Source of the DNA: Planctomycetota bacterium
GTDB lineage: Bacteria; Planctomycetota; UBA1135
Direction: 5' to 3'
Length of the DNA stretch: 45,825 nt
Assembly (NCBI GenBank): GCA_024275135.1
Contig: JAJRZS010000076.1
Span: 1 to 45,825, forward strand
The notes beneath the pieces are model-generated. The model saw only the letters and a list, made by a program, of their open reading frames with translations, did no database searches and was not told the DNA's origin. The first letter of the stretch is position 1. Every line of letters begins with the position of its first letter. Positions 1-7,403 of this stretch are shown piece by piece. A program made the translations under genes and the position numbers.

Positions 1-465
1 GAAAAGCGTGACGTGCCTCTTTTTCGGGTTTTAGGCAACCAGGCTTTGGTGGATTTGGCCTGTAACCCGCCACGCGATCGCAAGCAGTTGGCAGAAATTA
101 AAGGGGTGGGTTGGAAAAAGGCGAAACGTTATGGTGACGAAATCCTCACTGCCTTAGGTTCAGCCAAAGGCAAGCGGGTCGACATCGCAGTGGCCAAAGT
201 TTCCCCCGCCGAGCGTCGTCGTCGCAAAGTGATGAGGGAAAATATGGAGGCTTTGCGAGAATGGCGCAAACGTGCGGCACGAGAGCTGGATCTTCCCAGT
301 GAACGCTTGCTGCACCGCCGACATCTCGAAGCCATTGGTAAGGCTTTGCCGCGCAACAGCCAAGAGCTGTTGAAAGTGGTGCCTCTCAACGATTGGCAGC
401 GCGAAAGTTTTGAATCTTCCTTGTTGGAAACTTTAGAACAACTTCCCGATCCCGACCAAGCCTAA
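1..465 (+). CDS. rnd: Ribonuclease D, C-terminal part (cut by window edge)
   Basis: Only the last ~154 codons are present; the frame is open to base 1, so the GTG at 13 is not the real start. The visible part holds two HRDC-type helical modules. The first carries the run LAEIKGVGWKKAKRYG, typical of HRDC helix-hairpin contacts. The second starts near REWRKRAARELDLPSE and continues through RRHLEAIGKALPRN, matching the second HRDC-like repeat of RNase D. The DEDD exonuclease domain would lie upstream of the window. RNase D trims 3' ends of tRNA and other small RNAs. The stop TAA overlaps the ATG of a small lipoprotein frame (TAATG at 463-467). An HRDC-bearing RecQ-type protein is the main alternative, but the double HRDC and WR-rich second repeat favour RNase D. 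Confidence 0.72.
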   Translation, partial: EKRDVPLFRVLGNQALVDLACNPPRDRKQLAEIKGVGWKKAKRYGDEILTALGSAKGKRVDIAVAKVSPAERRRRKVMRENMEALREWRKRAARELDLPSERLLHRRHLEAIGKALPRNSQELLKVVPLNDWQRESFESSLLETLEQLPDPDQA

Positions 466-635
466 TGCGTTTCTTCTGTTTCATTTCGTTGTCACTGGCT
501 GCAAGTTGCGCCACTCCCAATGCCAAGCCATTTGCCGCTCCTGTCTCTTTTCGCCAAGCGCCGGCGCCGCAATATCAGGAAGCCGAGAAATCCCAATACG
601 AGCAGGATTTGGAAACTATAGGTCGGCGTCCGTAA
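465..635 (+). CDS. Small putative lipoprotein (56 aa)
   Basis: A 56-codon frame starts in the TAATG overlap with the RNase D stop and ends TAA. It begins MRFFCFISLSLAASC: a short basic and hydrophobic lead ending in a Cys after LAAS, which resembles a lipoprotein signal although the -3 residue is Ala rather than Leu. The remainder is polar, rich in Gln, Glu and Pro, and has no recognisable domain. Translational coupling to the upstream gene and the export-like start argue that it is real. Its last 20 bases overlap the end of the convergent cobW-family gene. No function can be assigned. It could be a chance frame; protein-level or comparative evidence is absent. Confidence 0.45.
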   Translation: MRFFCFISLSLAASCATPNAKPFAAPVSFRQAPAPQYQEAEKSQYEQDLETIGRRP

Positions 636-1596
636 GTGCGGCCTGAAAGCCACGCTGTAGGATCTGACGATCAAGGTTGTGGCCGATAAACACAAGCTCG
701 CTTTTGGGCGGAAGTGTGGCAGGCCAATGGCCATGGGCTTCTACGCTGTATAAGTCGTAAACCCCTTGCAAAACGCAGCGGTAAGGCAGGCCGGCGATGT
801 AGAGAAAGCCCTTGTAGCGAATGAGGTTTTCGCCCATTTGTTGCACGCAGGTGTCGAGCCATAACTTGGTTTTGAGTTCATCCAAAGGTTGGGCGCTGCT
901 TAGACAATAAGACTGAATATCTCCATGCTGGGCAGGTATTGATTGCGAAGGAAGGCTTGGCAGCTCTCGGCTATGCGCTTCCACAATGGTGTGAAGGGGG
1001 AGTTTGGCCTGCTCTGTGGGCAACAAACTTGCCGTGGGATTGATCTCGCGCAGGGCATTTTGCAAAGTAGAAAGCGCGGTGGTGGATGCCAAGTCAATTT
1101 TGTTGATGACCAGAACATCGGCGAGAGCGATTTGTTCGCGCGCGCTATTGTGTTGCATGGCGGCGTTTGCATTTGCCGCATCAACCAAAGTAAGAACCGA
1201 CTGCACTCGGTAGTAAGTGGCGATGTCGTCTTCCACCAAAAAAGTGCGTAAGAGGGGGGCTGGCTCGGCAATGCCGGTGGTTTCGATGACTACGCGATCC
1301 CATTGCGGGGGCTTGCTCCAGGGCCAAGGTTTCTCGCGTAGACGTTTGAGACTTTGCACTAGGTCGCCACGGATGGTGCAACACACACAGCCGTTGGCCA
1401 ATTCCACCAGATTGTCTTCGCTGCGCACAATCAGACGTTGGTCGATGCCAATTTCCCCGAACTCGTTGACCAAAATGGCATAACGGGTGCCGTGGTCGGT
1501 GCTGAGCAGGTGATTGAGCAGCGTGGTTTTGCCTGCACCCAACCACCCGGTAAGCAAGGTGACAGGAGTTTGCAAGGCAAGGGTGGGATTGGGCAT
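616..1596 (-). CDS. CobW/COG0523-family GTPase (metal chaperone)
   Basis: A 326-aa G3E-family GTPase. Walker A GWLGAGKTT lies at residues 17-25, the family metal-binding CxCC motif (GCVCC) at 69-73, the Walker B-like ETTG at 105-108 and the base-recognition NKID at 165-168. The C-terminal third fits the CobW C domain. Such proteins use GTP to deliver zinc, cobalt or other metals to target enzymes in the cytoplasm. No His-rich linker is present that would point to a particular metal, and no Zur-like operator was recognised upstream. It is transcribed divergently from priA across 41 bp. A TAATCT box ends 6 nt before the ATG and no Shine-Dalgarno is seen. The 3' end overlaps the small lipoprotein frame. 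Confidence 0.88.
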   Translation of the reverse strand: MPNPTLALQTPVTLLTGWLGAGKTTLLNHLLSTDHGTRYAILVNEFGEIGIDQRLIVRSEDNLVELANGCVCCTIRGDLVQSLKRLREKPWPWSKPPQWDRVVIETTGIAEPAPLLRTFLVEDDIATYYRVQSVLTLVDAANANAAMQHNSAREQIALADVLVINKIDLASTTALSTLQNALREINPTASLLPTEQAKLPLHTIVEAHSRELPSLPSQSIPAQHGDIQSYCLSSAQPLDELKTKLWLDTCVQQMGENLIRYKGFLYIAGLPYRCVLQGVYDLYSVEAHGHWPATLPPKSELVFIGHNLDRQILQRGFQAALTDADL

Positions 1597-1602
1597 GGAC
1601 CC

Positions 1603-1608
1603 AGATTA
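1603..1608 (-). promoter_or_regulatory. -10-like box of the CobW-family gene, leaderless spacing
   Basis: TAATCT on the minus strand, 6 nt before the ATG at 1596. A TTGTAG at 1625-1630 lies 16 bp upstream and could be the -35. It overlaps the priA -10 box on the other strand. Confidence 0.5.
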
Positions 1609-1625
1609 TCCCCTGGCGGAGCTTC

Positions 1626-1631
1626 TACAAT
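1626..1631 (+). promoter_or_regulatory. -10-like box of priA, leaderless spacing
   Basis: TACAAT with 6 nt to the ATG at 1638, so transcription would begin at or next to the start codon. No Shine-Dalgarno. No convincing -35; that position is occupied by the cobW-family -10 on the opposite strand. Confidence 0.5.
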
Positions 1632-1637
1632 CCTCGC

Positions 1638-3869
1638 ATGAACGCAGGAATCCAGGGCTCCTTGTTTGGTGCGCCAGAAGGGCGATTTGCACGCATAGCC
1701 TTGGACACTCCCGTGCGGCGAGAGTTTTCCTACCACCTACCCCCTGCTTGCGAGCCCGTTCATGCTGGCTGTCGAGTGCGCGTTCCCTTTGGTGGGCGCG
1801 AAAGTATTGGCGTGGTGGTCGCGGTGGAGGATCATCCCCCGGTCGATGTGCCGTTGGATCGCATGAAATCCATCCATGCCAATTTGGATCCCGAGCCTTT
1901 GCTCACTCCGGCCCTGTTGCGACTGGCGCATTCCATTGCCGACGAAGCCTTTTGTTCCTGGGGCCAGGCCTTGGCCGCGATGTTGCCTGCAGCCTTACGG
2001 CGGAATCGCCCACGGCGGACCATTCCGGTGGTGGAATGGATTGGCCAATTAGACGAAGGGCAACTGCAGAAGCTAGAGAAGAAGTTTCCCAAACAAGCTA
2101 AGGCGGTGGCGTATTTGCGCCAAGCTGGTGGGCCAATGGAGTTGCGTGAGTTTCGCAACCGCACGGGTTTGTCGAAGTCGCCTTTGGATTCACTGGCGAA
2201 AAAAGGATGGGTGAAATTCGGACGCAAAAAGGATTTTTTGGACCCGTTTGCCGATGCTTGCCAGCTGCGCGATACCCCGCCTTCGCTGACGGTGCCGCAG
2301 CAAGACAATGTAGACCGCATCGTTGCGGCCTTGGATCAGCATCATTACCAAGGATTTTTGTTGTTTGGCATCACCGGTTCAGGAAAAACCGAAGTTTATC
2401 TGCATGCGCTAGAGCATTGTTTGCAGCAAGGTCGCGGGGCCATTGTGTTGGTGCCCGAAATCGCCTTAACTCCGCAAACAGTGTCAAGGTTTCGCGCACG
2501 TTGTGGAGATGTTGCGGTTTTGCACTCTGGATTAACGGATGCCGAGCGCCATGATCAATGGCTGGCGATTCGTGAAGGCAAGGTGCGCGTGGTGGTGGGT
2601 GCGCGCTCCGCTTTGTTTGCGCCGATGCCAAACTTGGGGTTGATTGTGTTGGATGAAGAGCATGAATCTTCTTTCAAACAAGAATCCACTCCCCGCTACC
2701 ACGCACGGGATGTGGCTTTGGAGCGTTGCCGTCTCGAGCATGCCGTCTGTGTCCTTGGCAGCGCGACTCCTTCCTTGGAGGCTTGGGCAGCCACCACCCA
2801 CAAGGCCGATGGCTTGGTGAAGCTGGAGTTGCGCGAACGCGTGGCCGGCGGGGCTCTGCCTAAGATTCAAGTGGTGGATATGCGCGAGCAAAAGCCCGAG
2901 CAAGCCAAGTGGTTGGTTTTGTCCCAACCTTTAGTGCATGCTTTGCAGCAAACTTTAAGGCGCAAGGAGAGGGCGATTTTATTTTTGAATCAACGTGGTT
3001 TTGCCCCGGCTTGGCATTGCCGTAGTTGTGGTGGAAGTGTGCATTGCCAAACTTGTGATGTTGCGCTTACTTATCATCGTTGGCGCAAAAAAGCGATTTG
3101 CCATTATTGTTTGCATGAGGAGGAGCCACCGCAGATTTGCCCACACTGTGGACGCAAAGTGGAGATGGTGGGGGTGGGTACAGAACGGGCCGAGGATACT
3201 GTGCAGCGCTTGCATCCACAGGCACGTTTGGCGCGCATGGATCGCGATACCATGTTGCGGCGCGAATCCTACGAGCAAGTCTTGAGCGATTTTGGCGCGG
3301 GGAAAATCGATGTGCTCTTGGGAACGCAAATGGTTGCCAAGGGCTTGGATTTTCCTGAGGTGACTTTGGTTGGGGTTCTCAATGCGGATACCGCCTTGCA
3401 TCATCCTGATTTTCGCGCCAGCGAGCGTTGCTTTAATTTGATTGCACAAGTGGCTGGGCGTGCTGGGCGCAGTGCGCGCGGGGGCCAGGTGGTGGTGCAA
3501 ACTTGGATGCCAGAACATCCTGCCATTCAAGCTGCCCAGCATCACGATTATGAACGCTTTGCCAAGCAGGAACTTGAAGAAAGAAAGCTATTTGGCTTTC
3601 CACCCTATGGTGTCGTTTTGCGTCTGACTTTTGAGGCTGAGCAATGGCAGCGGGTGGAGCAAAATGCGCAAGATGCGGTACAAAAGTTATTGGCAATGCA
3701 AGCTCCCAATACCAAAATTCTTGGCCCAAGTGCGCCGCCGGTGGAGAAATTGCGGGGCCGCATCCGCCGGCAAATTCTAATTAAAACCCAACGCCAGGGG
3801 CTCTATCAATTGCGCCCGGTGCTTTATGATCTCTGCCAAAAGCGGGGAGTGACGGTGGATCCGCTATAA
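1638..3869 (+). CDS. priA: Primosomal protein N' (PriA helicase)
   Basis: A 743-aa superfamily 2 helicase that reloads the replicative helicase at stalled forks. An N-terminal 3'-DNA-binding domain covers about residues 15-105. The helicase core has Walker A GITGSGKTE near 244-252 and the DEEH box at 339-342. A zinc-binding insert starts at Cys461 (CRSCG, CQTC, CHYC, CPHCG; eight cysteines). The helicase C-lobe shows GTQMVAKGLDFPEV and QVAGRAGR. Length is normal for the family. The start ATG is placed by the TACAAT box 6 nt upstream. The last 6 bases overlap the stop region of the convergent HEAT/VWA gene, leaving no room for a terminator between them. Confidence 0.97.
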   Translation: MNAGIQGSLFGAPEGRFARIALDTPVRREFSYHLPPACEPVHAGCRVRVPFGGRESIGVVVAVEDHPPVDVPLDRMKSIHANLDPEPLLTPALLRLAHSIADEAFCSWGQALAAMLPAALRRNRPRRTIPVVEWIGQLDEGQLQKLEKKFPKQAKAVAYLRQAGGPMELREFRNRTGLSKSPLDSLAKKGWVKFGRKKDFLDPFADACQLRDTPPSLTVPQQDNVDRIVAALDQHHYQGFLLFGITGSGKTEVYLHALEHCLQQGRGAIVLVPEIALTPQTVSRFRARCGDVAVLHSGLTDAERHDQWLAIREGKVRVVVGARSALFAPMPNLGLIVLDEEHESSFKQESTPRYHARDVALERCRLEHAVCVLGSATPSLEAWAATTHKADGLVKLELRERVAGGALPKIQVVDMREQKPEQAKWLVLSQPLVHALQQTLRRKERAILFLNQRGFAPAWHCRSCGGSVHCQTCDVALTYHRWRKKAICHYCLHEEEPPQICPHCGRKVEMVGVGTERAEDTVQRLHPQARLARMDRDTMLRRESYEQVLSDFGAGKIDVLLGTQMVAKGLDFPEVTLVGVLNADTALHHPDFRASERCFNLIAQVAGRAGRSARGGQVVVQTWMPEHPAIQAAQHHDYERFAKQELEERKLFGFPPYGVVLRLTFEAEQWQRVEQNAQDAVQKLLAMQAPNTKILGPSAPPVEKLRGRIRRQILIKTQRQGLYQLRPVLYDLCQKRGVTVDPL

Positions 3870-5882
3870 TTTTTGGGGAGAGGTCAAGTCCACAGCTTCT
3901 CCGCCATTGCTTTGTGCAAGCTCGGCGAGAAAATCGGCGCGCACCTCGCCAGCAGCAATCGTATTGATGACAACATGACGGTCGCGGTTGATGCGTTCCA
4001 ATTCCGCCAAAATGGCTTTGGGTAGAACCACACGGCCGAAGGTTGGGTCGCCGTCGGTAAGGAGGAATATTGTTTGCACGTTTTGATAACCCAAAGCCAC
4101 CATCAAAGCACCGTATAAATTGGTCGGGCCGTCGGGCCGTGTTCTCTGTAGGAAATCCTGTGCGGAATCGATATTTTCTGCATTGGCTGGTGCTAAAAAT
4201 TCCTTCCATGTCTGCACACCACCGGAGAAAAGAAGAATGTTGAATTGCACATCGTCTTGCAAGAGAGCAATGGTGTCGGCCAAGGCGTTGGCAAAATGTT
4301 GGTAGTAACTTTCGTCGGCATTGTAGGGGGAGTTCATCGAACCACTAATATCCAACACGAAAACTACACCGCCCTGGGGCACGGGGATGCCGTGATAAAC
4401 GCTAGTGGCCACAGAATCATGCCCCTTGGCCCGTCGCGCCCGTCGTTTGGCAAGCCGTTGTTGGGCGACTTCCAATGGCGGCAGCACATAATCATTGGGC
4501 ATATCTTCCCACCACAGTTTCCAAGTGTGGAGGGCAGGGCCAAAGTCTTCTCCTGTGAGCTGGCACAAGGCCTCCACGGCATCTTGACGCACGCGTCCGG
4601 TTTCTTCCTCGACGAGCCGTACCAATGCTGGGACGGATTCGGTGCGGCGAAAACCGAGGAGAGCTTGCACGGCTGTAGCGCGCACTGCCCACTGGCTGTC
4701 GGACAAAAGTTGTAGCAGAGTTTGGAAAGCCTGTTCCGAATCGGGGAAGAGTGCCAAGCCCTCGGCAGCATGCAGACGAATGGGGGCGCGCGCGTCTTGG
4801 GCAAAAAGAACCAATTGCGGCACAAAATCAGCAGGGAGGTTACCCAACTGAGCTAAAGCCCATAGCGCTGTGGAGCGTGTTTGTGTGCTTCCCTGGCCGA
4901 GCTGGGCGATGAGTTGGGACACCACCTCCGGTGGATGTGCGCGAACCAGACCTTCGATAGCAAAGGTGCGGATGCTAATGGAGGGATGTTGCAACAACTC
5001 CACCAAAACAGGGGCGCAGAGGTCGGGTTGGGCAGAGGCGGCCATGGCCAAGGCGGAAGCTGCAGCCTCAACCACTTCCGGATTTTCACTTTCCAATCCT
5101 TCTTCAATCAATATCTGTACTTCGCTGACAGTTTTGGCGTTTTGCAGCAACACCAGGATGTCGGGTTGAAGGGCGAGGTTGTTGGCGTGAGCATAGGCAT
5201 GCAACAAGGTTTGAAAACAGGCGGCTCCACCGAAGGTGGCGAGGGCGCGAAAAGCTGCCAAGCGCAACTGCAAATCGGGGTCGGTGAGATAACTTTCCAC
5301 CGTTTTTAGCCCTTTCTCCAATTTCAACTTGCCAATGCCATAAAGCCCAACTCCGGCGTAGATGTTGTCCTTGGATTTGGCAGCTTTCAACACCACTTTG
5401 TCGAGTTTGTCGACCTTGTGATCAATCAGATTGCGCAATATTTCAGCGCGGATGTTTAGGTCGCTTTCCTTTTTCAAGCGATGGTCGCGCAAAAACTTTA
5501 AATCGTCCGGGCTGCCCTGCGATAAATCTAGGCAGGCCTGCCGCCGGTAGTTGGGATGGGTGCGGTTGCGGGCAAGAGTGCGCAGTTTGCTGTTGGCATA
5601 AGGGGTGCCAGCCAAGGCAATGCCGTGAATGGCGGCAAGTTCTAGCTTACCCTCGAGGTGGGGAAGCAATTGGAGCAAGGCATCCACAGCCTCCTTGTCG
5701 CCAATCTTGCCCAGGCGATGAAGAGCCTCGACGGCGGCGTCGAAATCACCAGCGGCTTGTTGTTGTTGAAAATCCGCCAGGTTCTCGGCCAACGAAGAGG
5801 CGGTTTCGGGGTTTTGCCAACCACGAGTCGGAGCAACTCCCAACAACAGGGAGAGGAAAAACGGGAGGAGGGTGAGAGGCAT
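3864..5882 (-). CDS. Secreted HEAT-repeat protein with C-terminal VWA domain
   Basis: The preferred start is the ATG at 5882, because it gives a classical signal peptide (MPLTLLPFFLSLLLGVAPTRG); a GTG at 5936 would extend the frame by 18 residues and bury it. From about residue 65 to 470 the protein is a run of HEAT/PBS-lyase-like helical repeats with motifs such as AVRATAVQALLG and IRLHAAEGLALF. A von Willebrand A domain follows from about 500: MIDAS DISGS at 511-515, a downstream TNLYGAL segment and LTDGD near 608-612, all needed for metal-dependent ligand binding. Cell-surface or periplasmic scaffolding or ligand binding is the likely role; the partner is unknown. The gene is divergent from tnaA and converges on priA with a 6-bp overlap. 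No close TAnnnT box or Shine-Dalgarno was found at its start, so the start is less certain than most. Confidence 0.85.
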   Translation of the reverse strand: MPLTLLPFFLSLLLGVAPTRGWQNPETASSLAENLADFQQQQAAGDFDAAVEALHRLGKIGDKEAVDALLQLLPHLEGKLELAAIHGIALAGTPYANSKLRTLARNRTHPNYRRQACLDLSQGSPDDLKFLRDHRLKKESDLNIRAEILRNLIDHKVDKLDKVVLKAAKSKDNIYAGVGLYGIGKLKLEKGLKTVESYLTDPDLQLRLAAFRALATFGGAACFQTLLHAYAHANNLALQPDILVLLQNAKTVSEVQILIEEGLESENPEVVEAAASALAMAASAQPDLCAPVLVELLQHPSISIRTFAIEGLVRAHPPEVVSQLIAQLGQGSTQTRSTALWALAQLGNLPADFVPQLVLFAQDARAPIRLHAAEGLALFPDSEQAFQTLLQLLSDSQWAVRATAVQALLGFRRTESVPALVRLVEEETGRVRQDAVEALCQLTGEDFGPALHTWKLWWEDMPNDYVLPPLEVAQQRLAKRRARRAKGHDSVATSVYHGIPVPQGGVVFVLDISGSMNSPYNADESYYQHFANALADTIALLQDDVQFNILLFSGGVQTWKEFLAPANAENIDSAQDFLQRTRPDGPTNLYGALMVALGYQNVQTIFLLTDGDPTFGRVVLPKAILAELERINRDRHVVINTIAAGEVRADFLAELAQSNGGEAVDLTSPQKL

Positions 5883-5995
5883 GCTTTGGTGCGTGCTCAG
5901 GGGATGGAAAATAGCCAGTTGACGGAAACAAGTCACGCAAAAGCTGCGCCTGGGCCGGAAGACGATAAAATGGTCTGAAATTCCCGGAGCCTTTC

Positions 5996-7396
5996 ATGTT
6001 TCAGCCAAAAACCATCATCGAACCGTTTCGCGTCAAAGTCGTGGAACCTCTTCCCAGGCGCACGCGTGAACAACGGGCCGAGGCCCTGGTTGCCGCCCAG
6101 TGGAACCTGTTTTCGGTTCCCGCGCGGGAAGTCACCATTGATTTGATGACCGATTCCGGAACCTCGGCGATGAGCCAGGAGCAGTGGGCGGCTGTATTTC
6201 GGGCGGATGAATCCTATGCCGGTGCAAACTCCTTTTTCCGTTTTCGCGATGCGGTACAAGAGCTCACCAACATGCCGCATGTCATTCCTGTCCACCAGGG
6301 GCGGGCGGCTGAGCGCATCCTTTTCAGTGTGGTCGGCGGCGAAGGCCAAGTTATTCCGGCCAACACCCATTTTGATACTACCCGTGCCAATGTGGAGGCC
6401 AGTGGTGCTGAGGCCTTGGATTTGGTGATTGAAGAAGGGCGTTGCCCCAGCACCGAACATCCCTTCAAAGGCAACATGGATGTAGCTGCCTTGCAGAAGC
6501 TGTTGGCGGAGCGCAGCGAACAAGTACCGATGGTGGTGTTGACTGTGACCAACAACTCGGGTGGCGGCCAACCCGTATCTTTGGCCAATATGCGGGCGGT
6601 GCGCGAAATTTGCGATCAATACCAAGTTCCCTTGTTCTTGGATTGCGCCCGCTTTGCGGAGAACGCTTGGCTGATTCATTTGCGCGAAGAGGGCCAGCAA
6701 CAGCGTAGCCCCAAGGCCATTGCTCAAGAGATGTTTCGCTTGGCCCATGGCACTTGGATGTCGGCAAAGAAGGATGCTTTTGGCAATATTGGCGGGTTTC
6801 TGGCCTTGCATGACGACGCCTTGGCTTCCCAGTGTCGCAATATTTTGATTCTCACCGAGGGCTTCCCCACCTACGGAGGCTTAGCTGGTCGTGATTTGGA
6901 AGCCTTGGCGGTTGGCTTGGAAGAGGTGTTGCATGAAGACTATTTGCAATACCGCATCCAAAGTACTCATTATGTTTGGCAGCATCTGGATGCCGCCGGG
7001 GTGCCACTGTTGCGACCAGCAGGTGGTCATGCCGTGTATTTGGATGCCCGCGCCTTTCTTCCCCATGTGCCGGTAGCCGAACTCCCGGGCCAAACCGTAA
7101 GCATCGCTTTGTTCTTGGAAGGTGGGGTGCGGGCTTGTGAAATTGGCACCGTGATGTTCGGCCATACGCGGGATGATGGTTTGCAAGAACCCGGCCCCAT
7201 GGATTTGGTGCGCTTGGCCATTCCTCGTCGCGTATACACCCAGTCGCACATGGACTACGTGATTGAGGTGGTGCGCTATGTGTTTGAACGGCGTCAGCAT
7301 CTAGGTGGCCTGCGGATTTTGAATGAACCACCAGCGTTACGACACTTTACTTGCGGATTTGAGCCCTTGGGATGGGACCCGCTTGCGTTAACTTAG
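5996..7396 (+). CDS. tnaA: Tryptophanase (PLP-dependent beta-eliminating lyase)
   Basis: A 466-aa fold-I PLP enzyme co-linear with E. coli tryptophanase. The PLP lysine is Lys259 in SAKKD. Other family blocks are LMTDSGTSAMS (50-60), IPVHQGRAAE (97-106), TNNSGGGQPVSLANMRAV (185-202) and LAIPRRVYTQSHMD near the C terminus. Two positions separate tryptophanase from tyrosine phenol-lyase: Asp127 in HFDTT (Asp in tryptophanase, Thr in phenol-lyase) and Ile383 in VRACEIG (Ile in tryptophanase, Arg in phenol-lyase). Both match tryptophanase, so the expected reaction is L-Trp to indole, pyruvate and ammonia. GGAG lies 8 nt before the ATG, a rare clear Shine-Dalgarno in this window, and a TAAAAT at 5966-5971 could be the -10. 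No TnaC-like leader with a Trp codon is present. A secreted peptidase-like gene follows after 7 bp. Confidence 0.88.
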   Translation: MFQPKTIIEPFRVKVVEPLPRRTREQRAEALVAAQWNLFSVPAREVTIDLMTDSGTSAMSQEQWAAVFRADESYAGANSFFRFRDAVQELTNMPHVIPVHQGRAAERILFSVVGGEGQVIPANTHFDTTRANVEASGAEALDLVIEEGRCPSTEHPFKGNMDVAALQKLLAERSEQVPMVVLTVTNNSGGGQPVSLANMRAVREICDQYQVPLFLDCARFAENAWLIHLREEGQQQRSPKAIAQEMFRLAHGTWMSAKKDAFGNIGGFLALHDDALASQCRNILILTEGFPTYGGLAGRDLEALAVGLEEVLHEDYLQYRIQSTHYVWQHLDAAGVPLLRPAGGHAVYLDARAFLPHVPVAELPGQTVSIALFLEGGVRACEIGTVMFGHTRDDGLQEPGPMDLVRLAIPRRVYTQSHMDYVIEVVRYVFERRQHLGGLRILNEPPALRHFTCGFEPLGWDPLALT

Positions 7397-7403
7397 GCGC
7401 ATC

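Noticed and set aside
5903..5978. A 24-codon frame upstream of tnaA as a TnaC-type leader peptide
   Set aside because: It has no Trp codon and no Pro stop arrangement typical of TnaC, and it overlaps the start region of the divergent HEAT/VWA gene. A leader peptide would need a Trp residue for stalling.
5933..6811. A 292-codon open frame antisense to tnaA
   Set aside because: It is a shadow of a well-conserved enzyme gene. Its residues show no domain and it begins in the region between the two genes. Long antisense frames are expected from the codon bias here.
5996..7396. Tyrosine phenol-lyase instead of tryptophanase
   Set aside because: The two discriminating positions (Asp127 and Ile383) match tryptophanase, not phenol-lyase (Thr and Arg).
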